This document shows, one piece after another, positions 34,901-47,500 of a stretch of DNA of 64,000 nucleotides. The notes under the pieces are model-generated. The model saw only the letters and a program-made list of their open reading frames with translations. It was not told where the DNA came from and did not search any database. Both the position numbers and the translations under genes were made by a program. Source of the stretch: Turritopsis dohrnii (taxonomy: Eukaryota; Cnidaria; Hydrozoa; Anthoathecata; Oceaniidae); the NCBI GenBank assembly GCA_027922465.2, contig BQMF02000338.1, forward strand, positions 372,001 through 436,000, in the 5' to 3' direction. The stretch's first letter is position 1. Each line of letters opens with the position of its first letter.

Positions 34901-35618
34901 TTCAAATTTAAAAGTATTCTTGTGGCAAGTACTTTTGCTGCTACCGTTTTGCGCCATCTGGCTCTTGTTTATCATATGAAATCTTTCGTCATTTTTTGAA
35001 GGAAAATACGTGAGAAAGAAGCGATGGGATAGTGATGACGACGACGACGATGATGACGATGATGACGACGATATTGAAGACGAACATGATCGACGCAATT
35101 TCATGCCTCATAATTATTTTGACGGCGACAGAATAGATGGAAACGGCCGCGACGTTGCACATTTGAGTTACTTGACGGAGAAATATGGACGAGATATGAC
35201 ACATCATATTTCCGAAGGTGCCAAGGACGTCGAAGCAGTTGGTGATCAAATTGAGCAGCAAGGTTTGTTCTAGCAATTTATTGGTTGAAAATCATACCTT
35301 CCTCAATAACAGCTGCACCCCGCTCCAACAAGACAGATGAACGACTTATTTATTTTATTTTATTCAGTAAATGACGAGATAAATGACGTCACTCATGTTG
35401 GTTACGACGTTGAAGCTCCAGATTATGACCATAACGGTCGTTTTTACCCGAACATTCACGAAGAAGACGTACGACACGAGGTCGATCGAGTTTTTCCTCA
35501 CTTAACGCATCGGCAATTAATAGATATGATCCGACAAGACTCGTATCGAAGTCGGTATTATATGCCAAGACGACATTTTCATTTACATCACGACAGGGAA
35601 AGGGAAGACGAAGATTAA
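28948..35618 (+). CDS. His/Asp-rich secreted protein, all phase-1 introns, novel
   Basis: Exons 29510-29734, 29943-30065, 30134-31060, 31241-31357, 31593-32258, 32513-32839, 33060-33533, 33638-33967, 34105-34146, 35002-35262 and 35368-35618 join in frame to the stop. A likely first exon (28948-29005, weak GTCACG donor) gives a signal peptide, MVFYFILTFIFVSGYHADSG, for about 1,266 residues in all. The ends are helical and charged (DLIEKKGEEIDRIANLI; KDVEAVGDQIEQQG). The middle is extremely rich in His, Asp and Glu (HHHHH, DDDEDDHHDHHDDHKH), with few Cys. Exon 10 holds an unbroken Asp run. DPYATIGH occurs in exon 3 and again in exon 7. RRKR-N in exon 6 is a good furin site. I know no family with this design. 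Metal or calcium binding in an extracellular matrix, mineral or secretory granule is a guess. The alternative, two adjacent genes, is argued against by the unbroken phase chain. Confidence 0.7.
34194..34846 (+). repeat. Dispersed repeat, copy 1 (intron of the His-rich gene)
   Basis: Runs from ACGGTAGCAGCGTAAGCGAA to GCCTGTTTTCCACCAGT and matches the copy at 38095-39195 in order throughout. Shared blocks include CCGGCCGAAA-GGCA, GAACGCAGCCT, GGATATTAATCAAATA, AAACTGGGACTTT and GAATTCATTTTCGGTTTCAAAA. A trinucleotide (CTA/CTC) run at 34237-34270 is private to this copy. I find no TIR or coding frame; the class is unknown. Confidence 0.8.
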
Positions 35619-36169
35619 ATCCTTCTTGAATTTTGATGTATAGATTGCATAAGGAAGCATCTTTGAGCTTTTATCTGATTTCATGTTGATTTTGTAGCCA
35701 TCCATAGTAACAGTTACCATGACAACAACAAATTACATATTCACTCAAGGAGTTCAAGAAATTCAAGGAAATTGGGCACGTATAAATAGACAGTTTTAGT
35801 CATGTGACAATGACGAATCTCTTTGGTGGATTTAAAGTGAACGATTTTTAAACATTTCCCAACATTTCTTTCCTTACAACTAAAAAGAAAATAAAACATT
35901 ACCTAAATTTTTGACCACCATGTAAATAAAGCAATTATTTATCAAATCCTTTTTATAGTTGTGATAATATTATTATTTGCTTCAGAAAAAATTGGTTTGG
36001 GGAAAAAATCGACAAAATCTTTCTCATAAAATTCGTACAACAATGTAAGCTATTTTTCTATCTAAGCATATTTAAAATTGTATGGAATATCAACTAATAT
36101 TTCAGTGTGTTTCTTTTATGAATTGGCCATTGTGCGTGACATCGCATTGGCCACTATGTGACGTCGCGT
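35619..36169. other. Convergent 3' UTR region
   Basis: Lies between the stop codons of two convergent genes. AATAAA at 35890-35895 and 35925-35930 are candidate plus-strand poly(A) signals for the His-rich gene. I saw no clear minus-strand signal for the FKBP gene. Confidence 0.5.
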
Positions 36170-37346
36170 TTATAACTCATCATGTTTTCTTCCACTGAAT
36201 TCTTTGTGTGTAATGACACCGTTGGAATCACGATCTTCTTCTCGAAATATATCTCTTAAAAGTTGTGATATACCGGTGTTGCCAGGAACGTCTTGAACAC
36301 CATTGGATGCAAGGTAGTCTTTCACCTAATAACGGACAGGAAAGAAAATTAAGAAAAAGATGTCAAAAGAATAATGATTTTCTTTTCTCTCTTTTTAAGT
36401 TCAAAACAGTTGTGAGATTTTAGTTTTCAACCAAAACCTAGTTTTACCTCATCACGTGATAATAGCCCGTCACCATTCTTGTCGATAATGCGGAAGGTGT
36501 TGATTTTTCGCGGAGCGTTTGGAATTGAGTCAAAAGAAATCAGTTTCACAAAGAAATAAAGTGTGGTACGGGAAGGCATACCACCTAACCCATGATCACC
36601 ATAAGCGTATTGGGGCGGTATAGTAAGATGGCGGACCTCTCCCACGCACATGTCTTGTAAACCGGCTTCCCAACCGGGAATTACTTGACCTTCGCCGAGA
36701 ACGAACTCGAATATCTTGTCGTTATGTCTACGTGAAAAATATATCAACACAAAATCAATAAGTCAATTCATTTTCCATAATAGTAAAAATAAAAGTGTTT
36801 TCAAATATTTCAAACTACAATGGAAAAATCAATCTCTTTAAAACACTAGCAATAATCGACAGCAAATCCAGGGCTGTTTTTCATTGGCTGACTTAGGTTT
36901 GGCGGGAAAAGAGGAATTTTTTTATAGTTTCAAAGTATAACTTTTTGCTGATTTAATTACTTGAGTTGAAAAATCAGATCTTCTCCTTCCTCAAACACCT
37001 CACGAAATACAGGAAATACACGAAATAAGCCATTATAGTTTCAGAACAATTTCTCGTTACTAAATGTTCTTATTTCGAATAGAAAATGTTTAAATGTTTT
37101 TTAATTTTGTGAATGCAAAGAAGAGAAAAAATACCTTGTATCGAAATAAGAGCCATCTATCAATGATCCATTGAAGTAGACTTTGAGCAAGTCACCTTTT
37201 TTGGTCGTTCGATCGCAGTATGACGGCCTGTTCACCAAACCAATCCCAACACCATCGAAATCCTTCTTCTCGTCAGGGTTCACAACATACTGAACTGCAT
37301 TCACATACGTGACAACAGCCAATAAAAATACGAATATAGCCGCCAT
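36170..37346 (-). CDS. FKBP14: ER peptidyl-prolyl isomerase, FKBP14-like, with EF-hands and HDEL
   Basis: Three exons on the minus strand: 37346-37135, 36727-36448 and 36325-36170, encoding 215 residues (human FKBP14 has about 211). Residues 1-18 are a signal peptide (AAIFVFLLAVVTYVNA). The FKBP domain follows: KKGDLLKVYFNGSL-DGSYFD, FEFVLGEGQVIPGWEAGLQDMCVGE and IPPQYAYGD, with the pocket Trp in GW. Two EF-hand loops come next, DKNGDGLLSRDEV and DRDSNGVITHKEF, and the chain ends in HDEL. The family isomerises Xaa-Pro bonds and helps procollagen folding in the ER lumen. The active-site motif is intact, so I expect a working enzyme. FKBP7 and FKBP2-type relatives are the alternatives; two EF-hands plus HDEL favour FKBP14/FKBP7. 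The gene is convergent with the His-rich gene. Confidence 0.9.
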
Positions 37347-37349
37347 ATT

Positions 37350-38094
37350 AACTGATGCCGTATGAGAGGAGATGATAGGTTTTTACCCGATGGTGTTCTT
37401 GGTCTTCTATGAACGATGCACTCGAAAAGTTTTTATATATTTACACGGACACGTGCAAGTCATAAATAAACAATGAAGGGTTTTGGGGAATCTCAATTGT
37501 TGCTTAGTTACATGCGTAACACTTTTTTAAAGCGTGCGCCGAGGTGTTATCATACTTCATGAATATATGACCGTCGCGTAGCAACACTTTGATTTAGTAT
37601 ATAGGTGTCTAAAGAATTTTTATAGAAATAACAGGGGACACGTTTTCAAACACGTCTAAAAATATTTAAAGTGGAGGTGAGAGATTTTGATTTTTTACAT
37701 TTTATTCCTCAAAATACACAAGTTTTTTAAAAAAAGAGCTTTCGAGAAGTTGCAAAGTTAAACCTTTTCATCAATTACGTCATTATTGAATTAAGAACAA
37801 ATGCCTCGTTTCCAATTTAAATAATTTGTTCGAAGGTAACAACAAGGATTCAACTACCACAATACAATGTCATTTAAAATTCATGGAAGAATAAAAGGGT
37901 TTCGCCAACAATAATGATATTCTTCTAGTTATAGTTATAATTATATTCTTCTAGTTATTTAAAACAGTACTGAAAGTAAACACAAAGCAAGTATAATTTA
38001 CAGCACTGCATTGTGGTTGTTGTATTCAGTTATTGAGGAGGTAGTTACATTCCAGGAAGACCGGATTAAAACGCCATACTTGCTACGGTAGCAG
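37350..38094. other. Upstream region of the FKBP gene
   Basis: No coding exon is supported. It should hold the FKBP promoter; I see no certain core element. Confidence 0.45.
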
Positions 38095-39195
38095 GGAAAG
38101 CCAATACCGTATTTAAACACCCGTGGACTCCTCCTTTTCCGGCCGAAATGGCAATTAGTGTACGATTTAGAGTCTGCGAAACCGCACCAACAGCGCAATG
38201 TAAATGCTAGAGAAGGAACGCAGCCTGCGAGTTTTTGAAGATTTTACGTATCAAACATAAAAATACAACAATTTATTTGAAATTTTGTAACTCAACTCAT
38301 GAAGGAATGAATATTAATCAAATAATCTACATAAAACTGGGACTTTAAAGTTATAGAAAATACTTTGGTACAGTTATCCCCCGCTAACTCGACCTCTCGC
38401 TATCTCGACACCCGTCTAACTCGATATAATTACTTTGGTCCGGCCAGATTCGACGTTTTTGAATGGAAATTTCCCCCGCTATCTCGACATTTCTAACGCG
38501 ACACCCGCCTATTTCGACAAAATATGTCAGTTTCTTGACAAAAAACTCGACATTTTCAAAATCCCAATTGTTGTTATTACCTTAATTGTCGTTCTGAGCT
38601 CATGTTCAACCACAATCCTCTGAATTTAGGAGATGGGGAATGAATGCAGGTGGAATGTACACTTCACTTCGTTGACAAAGCAGGATATATAAATATTCTT
38701 AGATAGCAGTATCAGGCAATCAATGAACTTTAATCTTGATATAATGATAAAAATATATTCCAAATTAAAAAATATGTTAGTTTTTTTCTTACTTAATTCT
38801 TCTAGCTACTGTCCGAACCTAATAAAAGCAAAATAATAAGGGTGGTAGGGGTGGTGGACAAAAATATTACATTAAAAAAAAATCACCCGCTAATTCGACC
38901 CCCGCCTAACTCGACATTTTCCCCGGGACCCCTGCGATGTCGAGTTAGCGGGGGATAACTGTACTTGTAATTTGATATATGTTGTTTTTCTTATCAGTTC
39001 AAACCTTCCTACTATCTCGTTTGTTAGCTACTACACTGTCTTTGTGCATTAAGCCTTTCAAAAGTCTAGTTAAGGAGACAGTCATCGGAATTCATTTTCG
39101 GTTTCAAAATTAATTTCTGGTGTTTTATGATTAGACCCTATTTACACTAACTAATCCTTTTAACATATTTATGTTTAGGCCTGTTTTCCACCAGT
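38095..39195 (+). repeat. Dispersed repeat, copy 2, interrupted by a MITE
   Basis: About 508 bp of the same repeat as 34194-34846 once the 591-bp insertion at 38371-38961 and its TA duplication are removed. It ends with CCTGTTTTCCACCAGT like copy 1. Confidence 0.8.
38371..38961. mobile_element. MITE, pogo/Tigger-like, 591 bp
   Basis: The ends CAGTTATCCCCCGCTAACTC and its exact inverse are flanked by TA (38369-38370, 38962-38963). Many subterminal copies of CGCTAACTCGAC-like and CCCGCCTA-TCGACA motifs occur. It is inserted in repeat copy 2; copy 1 shows the empty site (CTTTGGCACTTG against CTTTGGTA/TACTTG). It does not encode a transposase. Confidence 0.9.
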
Positions 39196-40357
39196 GATGG
39201 GAATTCGGGAAAGATCTATGATATCAGTTGATTTGGATGAACGATCTAAATATATTTTGAGTTTTGTTTGAAGACACAAATGTGATCTATTATTGTCGGT
39301 GATACTCGGTTAATTACTTTCATGCATCAATCGTTTTGTTATCACGAAAGTTTCTCATTCCAAAATCACCTTCGCATCGTTGCTCACCTCTTTCCTTCAA
39401 TTTTCAAATAAACTAACAGAAAAGGTAAAATATCATTCCACCAGTACCATCATTAACTTTAAAATCTTTAGCTGTTAACTTCGCGTTCAAACTCGGCTTG
39501 CAAAAGTGTGTTACAGAATGACCCAAAAGACTTGTATCCGACATGTATCCGGTATTCCTTCAAACAAACCAATTCATACACAATAATCAGGCCTTCACTA
39601 AAAGAACAGTCGAGCTATGGATAAAATTTAATTTATTTTCATTTTATCTACTTCATAAGAAAACAAAAAAGATAAAAAAAACAAACAAACAAAAAAAAAA
39701 CAAGAAAATAACAGAGGTAACTATGAAGATAGAGAATCATCCATCTTATAAACTGATCATCTTTTTTTTCTGTCCAAAACTATTTTCTCGTTATGAAAAT
39801 ATTCTGAACACAGGAAAATGTAGATTGACGTAGATTAGAAACATATAACACTTTTGGCTCAGTTAAAATGATATCAATTCGTCAAGCTATACAACAACTC
39901 GTTGGTAACGCAGATCTCTCTGCTTATATATATCTACAAATAAAACGTTTTGACACTATTTATAATCATTTTCCTTTTTCACAGGAAGAAGAGTGAAGGA
40001 AAAATAACGTGGTCTAGTGTTGAAAAAAGAAACAACCTATCAAAAAAATTAACAATGTGAGAACAACAACTTTTGGTATCGAATCTATACGGTTGGTGTG
40101 TATACGAGAAAAATTCAAACCAAGTATGTCACTTATAACACAAATACCAAACTTTTAAATAAATGAATGCATAAATACATTTCGACTAAAGTTTTCTGAA
40201 AAGACGAAACTAAAGTCATAAAAACAAATGCTTAAAATTTCTTTTTAAAGAACAAAATCGAAAAAAAACAAAAAAAAAAAAACAAAATCGGAAAAAAAAA
40301 AGAAAAATGAAAACAAAATGAAACTACAATAGAAGAAATTTGTCACGTGATGTTTTG
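39196..40357. other. AT-rich region downstream of trio
   Basis: Probably holds the trio 3' UTR (minus strand). Runs of A with occasional C or G lie at 39660-39710 and 40255-40315. No coding exon is supported. Confidence 0.5.
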
Positions 40358-41560
40358 TCATCTCCGACTACCTGATGAAGTTTTCTTATCCGGTGATAAA
40401 AGTTGGGAGGACGAGACAGCAGACGATCCGCCGGACGAGCTTTCGTATTGATACCTACGACGGGCGTTGAAAGCTGCTAAGCGAGACAAACTAATTCTTT
40501 TCTTGTAGGATTGATGTTTGGACGCAGAATCGATCGTCTTGATCCATGGCATGTTCAAACACTCCGTGGCGTCAGGGCGGTGATCTTGGTCGCGTATTAA
40601 TAAGTCCTCTATAAAATCTTGCGCTTCGCTTGATATATCCGAGAAAAAATCATCGGGAAATCTATACCGAATCTCTGTCACGTTGGCGCATGCTCGCTCA
40701 ACATTGTCCGAATAAAAAGGCGAGACACCACTAAGTAGTACATACACCACAACGCCCACCGCCCACATGTCTGTAGCAAGACTGACTGTATCATTCTGTA
40801 CGATTTCAGGAGCTACAAAACGAAGTGGTAACGTCAATAGTTGCTCAACTTATGTTTAAAATACAAAAACACAAAACACAAAAACACAGAACTAGCAATA
40901 AGGAAAGACAACATGTGACCGCAAACTATCTACCTGCGAACTCTGGGTTGCCCTTCAACTCGTGCTGGTATGGAACCGATCGGAGACGAATGGCTTCTCC
41001 GAAATCCGATAGCACAACAGTAGGGTTTTGGGATCCTTTTAGAAGTATATTTTCTGGTTTTATATCGAGATGAGCTATGCTCAATTTGTGAAGGTACTGC
41101 ACGGCAACCAAAAGTTCTTTGATGTATTTCACAGCAAGTTCTTCAGTGAGTAAGTCCATGATAACCACGTGATCAAATAAACGGCCACCATCGAGGCTAT
41201 AAAAAGATGGTAGTTTTTAATATCGACTGCTTAAAAATATGAAAGAAACATTAAAGAGTAGCAAAGCTTACAATTCTTCGACGATTACAAGACCCTTTGG
41301 CGCGTCATATATTTCGTGTACTTTAACAATCGATGGATGATGTAATGATTGCAAGATGGCCACCTCGCTTTCCACGACCTCTTTCTGAACCATTCGGCGG
41401 CGTACAATCTTAGCAGCATAGACGCTGTTTGTACTTTTCTCGACGCATCTTTTGACGATAGAAAACCGCCCACGCCCCAGCTCGCCGTAAATATCGTAGT
41501 ACTGTTCAATATTTTCGCGCCATCGAATTTCGTGTGGATGTGACCCAGCTACACGAGACT
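40358..41560 (-). CDS. trio: trio: C-terminal protein kinase domain
   Basis: Exons 41560-41272, 41196-40934 and 40812-40358. Kinase motifs are complete: [11 protein letters not shown] glycine loop, AAKIV lysine, SEVAIL helix-C Glu, HLDIKPEN catalytic loop, DFGEA metal-binding motif and an APE motif assembled across the last intron. HLD instead of HRD, together with DFGEA, is as expected of the Trio/DAPK-like CaMK group. It should therefore be an active Ser/Thr kinase. A basic, Ser-rich tail ([17 protein letters not shown], then [12 protein letters not shown]) ends the protein. Confidence 0.95.
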
Positions 41561-44500
41561 CTTAAAGAAAAACGTTAGAATAATCAATATTCTGGAGCGA
41601 ACGGAAAAACATTAAATTTATTAACATAACCATTAGAAATTTTACCTTGTGACGTAAAATCGAATAGCTCGGAAACCTGACTTGTCTCGCTTATTCCCAC
41701 CTCGTTATTGGCACACACACGAAACATATATGTTTTATCATATACCAAGTCGTCGATCACAGCGCATGTCCCATGACACACAGGTAAACCGACTTGCCAA
41801 GTGTCCGATCCCAACTCTTGATATTGTACCGAATATGCATGAACCGGGACGGCCTGTATATCTATAGGTGGGTGCCACATCAGTGTCACCGACGTTCCGG
41901 ACACGTTTGTTACGTAAGGTTTAGACGGCACACCCGGCTTGCATTCTCCTTTTACGGTGACTTTTGCTGAACATGAGGCATGACCGAAAGCGTTGGACGC
42001 CGTCACCGTATATGTTCCGGTATCCGATGGATCGGCGAACACGATGTCTAACGTGCAGACGTGATTCTTATATGCTATCTTGTACTTGTGGTTCGAGACT
42101 AGTTCGGTTTCATCATTTTTTGTCCAAGTGATCAACGGAGGAGGGTTAGACAAGACGGTACACGTCAATTTCAAAGGTGATGCAACTTCCACTGTGACGT
42201 CACGAGGTAAAATTTTAAATTCTGGTGCGACTTCGAACATTGTTTTTGGATCACGTTGAATGATACGATCGAGACTTTCCGACGCTTTCAAGTTGGCGTC
42301 TCTAGCTTCGTCGTCGTCAGAAGAATCTACGTTTGACGTCCAATGTTGCTGAAGATTCTGCAGAATAGTTTTTGATGGTGTGGAGTTAGCGCTGTTGCTT
42401 TCTTTCAGTTTCTTTTTGTTGGGATCCTTTTTCCGACGTAACGACGCCGTGCGCCACAATGTCGACGAACTAAAATAGAACGAATATTTATTGAATATCG
42501 AATACAAAATCAAACTACACAAGCGATGCATTTACAAGCGAAGACATCCTAATCAAACATCAAACATATACCCAATCCTTATCTTTTTCAACATGGTGGA
42601 AAAATTACGCTCTTCTTTCGAAGGCCACGATAAGAATTTGAAAGCTTTCTTGCTCATTTCTTTTGTTATGGAGATATTTAATGAAAAAATAGACAGACAA
42701 TATGATAAAGGAAGATTAAGTTGAATACATAATTCATGTGAAGAAATTCGTCTTGTTTGGTAATCGACAGGTGGATACTAAACGTGTTCTATGACTCACT
42801 CAAGAAAACAACAACGATATTCTCCGAAAATTTTTAATGAGTGGATATCTTTCTTTCAAACATCCATGTTTTAAATATTTCATAAAATCTGTGATAAACA
42901 TTTACACTTAGTTTTATACTTTTAAAAGTAAAATGAGGAAAAACTTCCCACCAACAGCTATTATATCTTAATAACTGTCATAAATAGTCTTTCATTCAGG
43001 ATGAAAAGAATTACGAGGAACCTGGACTGCAGTAATGGAATTAAGAATAAAAAGACAAACACTACTTACTTGATGGTCATTGTTTTGGATCGTTTCGATC
43101 GATCTTTTTTCGGTTTGTCGCTGCTGTAAAGGAGAAAGGAGAAGACATAACAGCCCATGCTTTCCTTGTTTCAATGACAAGCAAATTTCACAAAAGTGAA
43201 AGACAAAGTATTTTTTTGCAATAATCTGAAGTTTCTTTTCGAGAATCCAATCTTTGTAATCGGATTTCGAGGACGTAATGTAAAAGAAACGTTATATAAG
43301 TACGCGCAACGAACGTCAGGTTGTTACGAAAGGATGAAGACGAAAAGGTAGCAACACACATGTGAATAAATATGTCGAAATACAAAAGAAAGAAAAGAAG
43401 AAAAAGCGAAAAAAAATAATATTGAATGGAAAACTCATTAGGAGTGACAAAATCTATCGAAGGTGACAAAATCTATCGAAGGTGACAAAATCTATCGAAG
43501 GTGACAAAACCTATTGAAGGTGACAAAACCTATTGAAGGTGACAAAATTGATTGACGATAAGACAATAAATTTTCCGGTTTTCATCAAGAACACAATAAC
43601 AACAATGTGAAAAGAGTTTATAGCTTACAAAAAGTAAAACGATGAAAAGAAAACAAGAGGCGTTCTAAAACCTACCCAAAACTAGACGCTCTTCGAAGCT
43701 TGGAATCTGTTTTCTCTTCGCCATTCTTGCTTTCGGTTTTTTTCAAAATCTTCGCCGGCACTAAACCTGATCGTTCCTTAGTGAAACTTTTCACCAACAT
43801 ATACTGGGCATTTTTCTTGTCTCGATTGACCAAAAAGACTACGTCATTTTTGTGTACAGTCATCTGGTCCGTATTTTCCGCTTGAAAGTTTTCAGTTACA
43901 ACGAAACTCTCTTGCTATAAGAGGAAACAGAAAAAAGGTCTCCGTAAGAAAATTCCACTCACCACAAGTTCTTTTTATGAAACGATTAATTTGTTTTTGA
44001 AACATACTTTCCATAAAGAATCGACATAACTTCGAATGCGTTTCATACTCCTCACTATCTTAGTAAGACACAATCTTTAAATAAGATTTGAAAAAATAAC
44101 CGCCACTCGCCTCAAAAGATGATACGATTACAACAATAAGACCTAGTTTACACAGAAGAGTGACATTTAAACACAGCAGCTTAAAAAAAACCGTTGACAA
44201 AAACAACATTGAAGGTCCGCAACGAAAGAAGCCGCGTTACCGCCAAAATGTGAATTCGACGAGCGTGTGTCTGGGGTTTTCGAAAAACTGATTGTAAATA
44301 TTGAAGTTTAAGAGAGTTCAAAAGCGGATATGTTTGTGAACATGATGTTTTGAAAAGGATATTTGTAAAACAACATTTACACGTGTCAACAACGATAACG
44401 ATGATTAACCGTTCTAAACTATTGTTTACTATATGATTGACTTATTTATTTTGCAGGAAATATTATTTTCAATAAGGCAATTAGTTCTCACCACAGGGAA

Positions 44501-47500
44501 GTTTTCTTTGGTCAAGTCTTCCAGAGATTTCGCCTGGTCCAATGGAATCAACTTCACGTGTTGTAGCGAGCTAACTGATTGGTTGGCCGGTGTGATTTTA
44601 CCCTGCAACATAAAAAGTCCGTTAACTTTTCACAAAAAAACTTTTCACACAAAAAAGGCCACAAAAATTGCTAGTATTCGTAAGTATACTTTCTGTAAAA
44701 ATAATAGCGAAACGAAAATCCATTGAAGATTCCGAGAAAACAATAATATATAAATCCATGTGATTTCAAGTGAAAAAACGGAAGAGAAACCGAGAGTGGA
44801 TTTGATCATAACGTCATTGAACTGAAGGTTTTACTATAAGCTTATTACAAGCTTTCGATCAAGCTATTTCTGTCTTGGTTAAAAGAGCAAATTGCATTAT
44901 GTAATGCCTTGTTCATTCAAACGATAAAAGAAAGTTTCAGCCAAAAAGTCAGCAAGATCCCATGCTGTTAGACGACACAAACTATGTAATCAACAAAGTT
45001 TGGAAAGGGCTTTAAGAACACATGCTTGATTGGTCAAATAACAATCATTTCTATAAACGCGTTATATCAGATAATTTGGATAATAGTGGTGTTGAATTAG
45101 AGAGGGTGGTGTTGAAGGCGCGGTGGGGGCAACTAATCATAGTTTGCACCCACGTATTCAATTTCAAATAATGCACACCAGAGCCATAATTTCTACTCAA
45201 AGACAATTTGAATACTACTCACGTGGTAACCGAACACAACAAACTCTGTAGTAAATCCGTTTCGTCGTCGTCTTCTTTTACTTCGGTACCGTTGTTTTTG
45301 TTTATGTTTTAGAAATATATAAAGAGCAGAAGAGTTTAAGCTTACCATGCTGCCGTTACATGAAACACCGGCGTCTGATTGGGGACTGTCGATGATAGAC
45401 TGTTGAAATCTAAAGAGAAAACAAAACAATCCATCAACCAATGAAACCGAAAGATAATTATTATCAACCAATCAAATTTTGACCACTTAATCACTTCCAT
45501 TATGTCGGGTTTCTATCAACACGCGCATGTATGCGAAGAAATTGAAACAAGAATTGTTTTGACGCTGTTTGCATAGCGGTTATGACGTGACGTCATCATC
45601 TGGTTATAGCTGCTGGCTCATAATGTCATCTTAGAAGAATGGAGATTGATACTGTGTATGAAACATATTTCATACGTCACGGAAATTTATTCAAAAACTT
45701 TGGCAATACACGGCTTTTTGTCGGCGGCTTTCAAAAACGCACGCACGAAAAAAAATCAATTTGCATAGAAAATCACAACACTCTTCACCGCAGGTACATA
45801 TTCTCCTCCCTGCATAAGATAATGAAAATCAACTCACCCATTCTGAATGAAGTTGGATGTAGCTAAAAATCAGAAAAAAGAAAAAATACTCATAGCCGGT
45901 TGGTCCAATTCTGTTACGTCCTACGCGCCAGTAAAACTTGTGTTTGCGCGGGAAATAAAGTATAAACAAACGTCACATGGGAAACACGTGTTTATAAAGA
46001 AGCATGCTTTCAACTTCATTGAAATGTTATCATGTATATTATTACAAAAGTTAAAAAAAAACAAACACAAACTTACAACTATATTGATTTAAGTTATTTA
46101 TCTAACATTATTAGGTTTATCAATAAAGTTATAATTATGGTTACGTTTAGTTTATTAAGTTTTAGTATTGCTCGAACCTTCAGCATATTCGTCCAGCACG
46201 CTCCTAATTTCATCATCTTCGATGTCTAAAACGAAGTCGAGAAACTTCATGTCCATGTCACGTGATCAAGTTAAGTAATATTTATTTTTACACAAAGAAT
46301 TTGTATCTATATTTACAAAATGACGCAACATTGACGTCAACAAACAAATAATTTTGTTTTTTGTTTATGTTTATTTTGATCGATATTTACCACTTATGAA
46401 AATACGAAAAAAAGGTGAATAGAGCATATTCCTGGTCACACCTACCTTTAGATTGTTCGTATTGATCTTCGATAATTTTCTTTATAGCGTCGATCCATTG
46501 TTTTTTAGCTGCCGGTGATCGAGCAGTCAAGATGTAGATTTCCGAGCTTCCGCTGTGTCGTTTACTCCAGATGGCAAGCCTGCAAGGATCGTCATCGTAG
46601 TTGACCGTCAGTCCTATAGTGTGTGTCTGAAAACAAGACAAAATCAGAGTAGAACATTGCACATCATGTAAACATCGCACCAACAGGTGGAAATTATGCG
46701 AACTATCGACCAACCTGGACGCTATGACGAAATATGTAGTAAGTTAAATTCGTCTTCCGTTGAAATGGCTCACTAAAAATCACCAATTTTTCGAACAGAA
46801 AAACCCGCCTTTCGACAGCCGGTTCTTTTAATCTGGCATTTGCCACGAAAATGGTATCCTGTGTTAACAGTTTGCCTTGATTATTCAAGTTTCCCTAAAC
46901 AGTATGAATAAATAAGAAAACAGACGCTTGTGACGCTTCCGACATTTAGCACTTGTTGAAAAGCCGAAAACTCACGGTGAATCCTTCCAACATTCCAACA
47001 TTCATGACGTCGTCGGCTTTTTTCGGAATAACTTGCATGACGCGAAGAGCTTTCTGTAAAAAAATGGAAACAAATTGTAAATGGTAGCTTATCTTCAAAC
47101 CCCCCTCCATCTATGTTTCACAGATGAATGAAATTCATGATGTCAACACAGACAAGTATATTGGTTCCATTACAGAAAGCCCACCGCATGTAAAGTGCGG
47201 CCTATTATTCATCACACAGATGAGCAATGAGAGCAGTCACTAAGCAGTGAGACGGGGGTACGTACAGTCAATTGCTGAGTTGGTTGGTTCGCTCTGGATG
47301 AGTACTTGGTGAATTCTTTCAACATTTCGTAATATTTCATAATTCTCTCCACAGGTTTCATCAAATATTCGGCGATGTTGATTTTCGGAGATATAGTGTT
47401 TGAAAACTCGTCGAAAAACGTCGGTAAAAAGTCGTGTATCAACGCGGCCGAGCGTGGCTTGTTTGCGCAATAAGCAATGTATAACTCGAACTTTTTCTCC

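Noticed and set aside
43445..43552. Possible CRISPR-like array
   Set aside because: The repeats are directly adjacent with no spacers, in an animal intron: a simple minisatellite.
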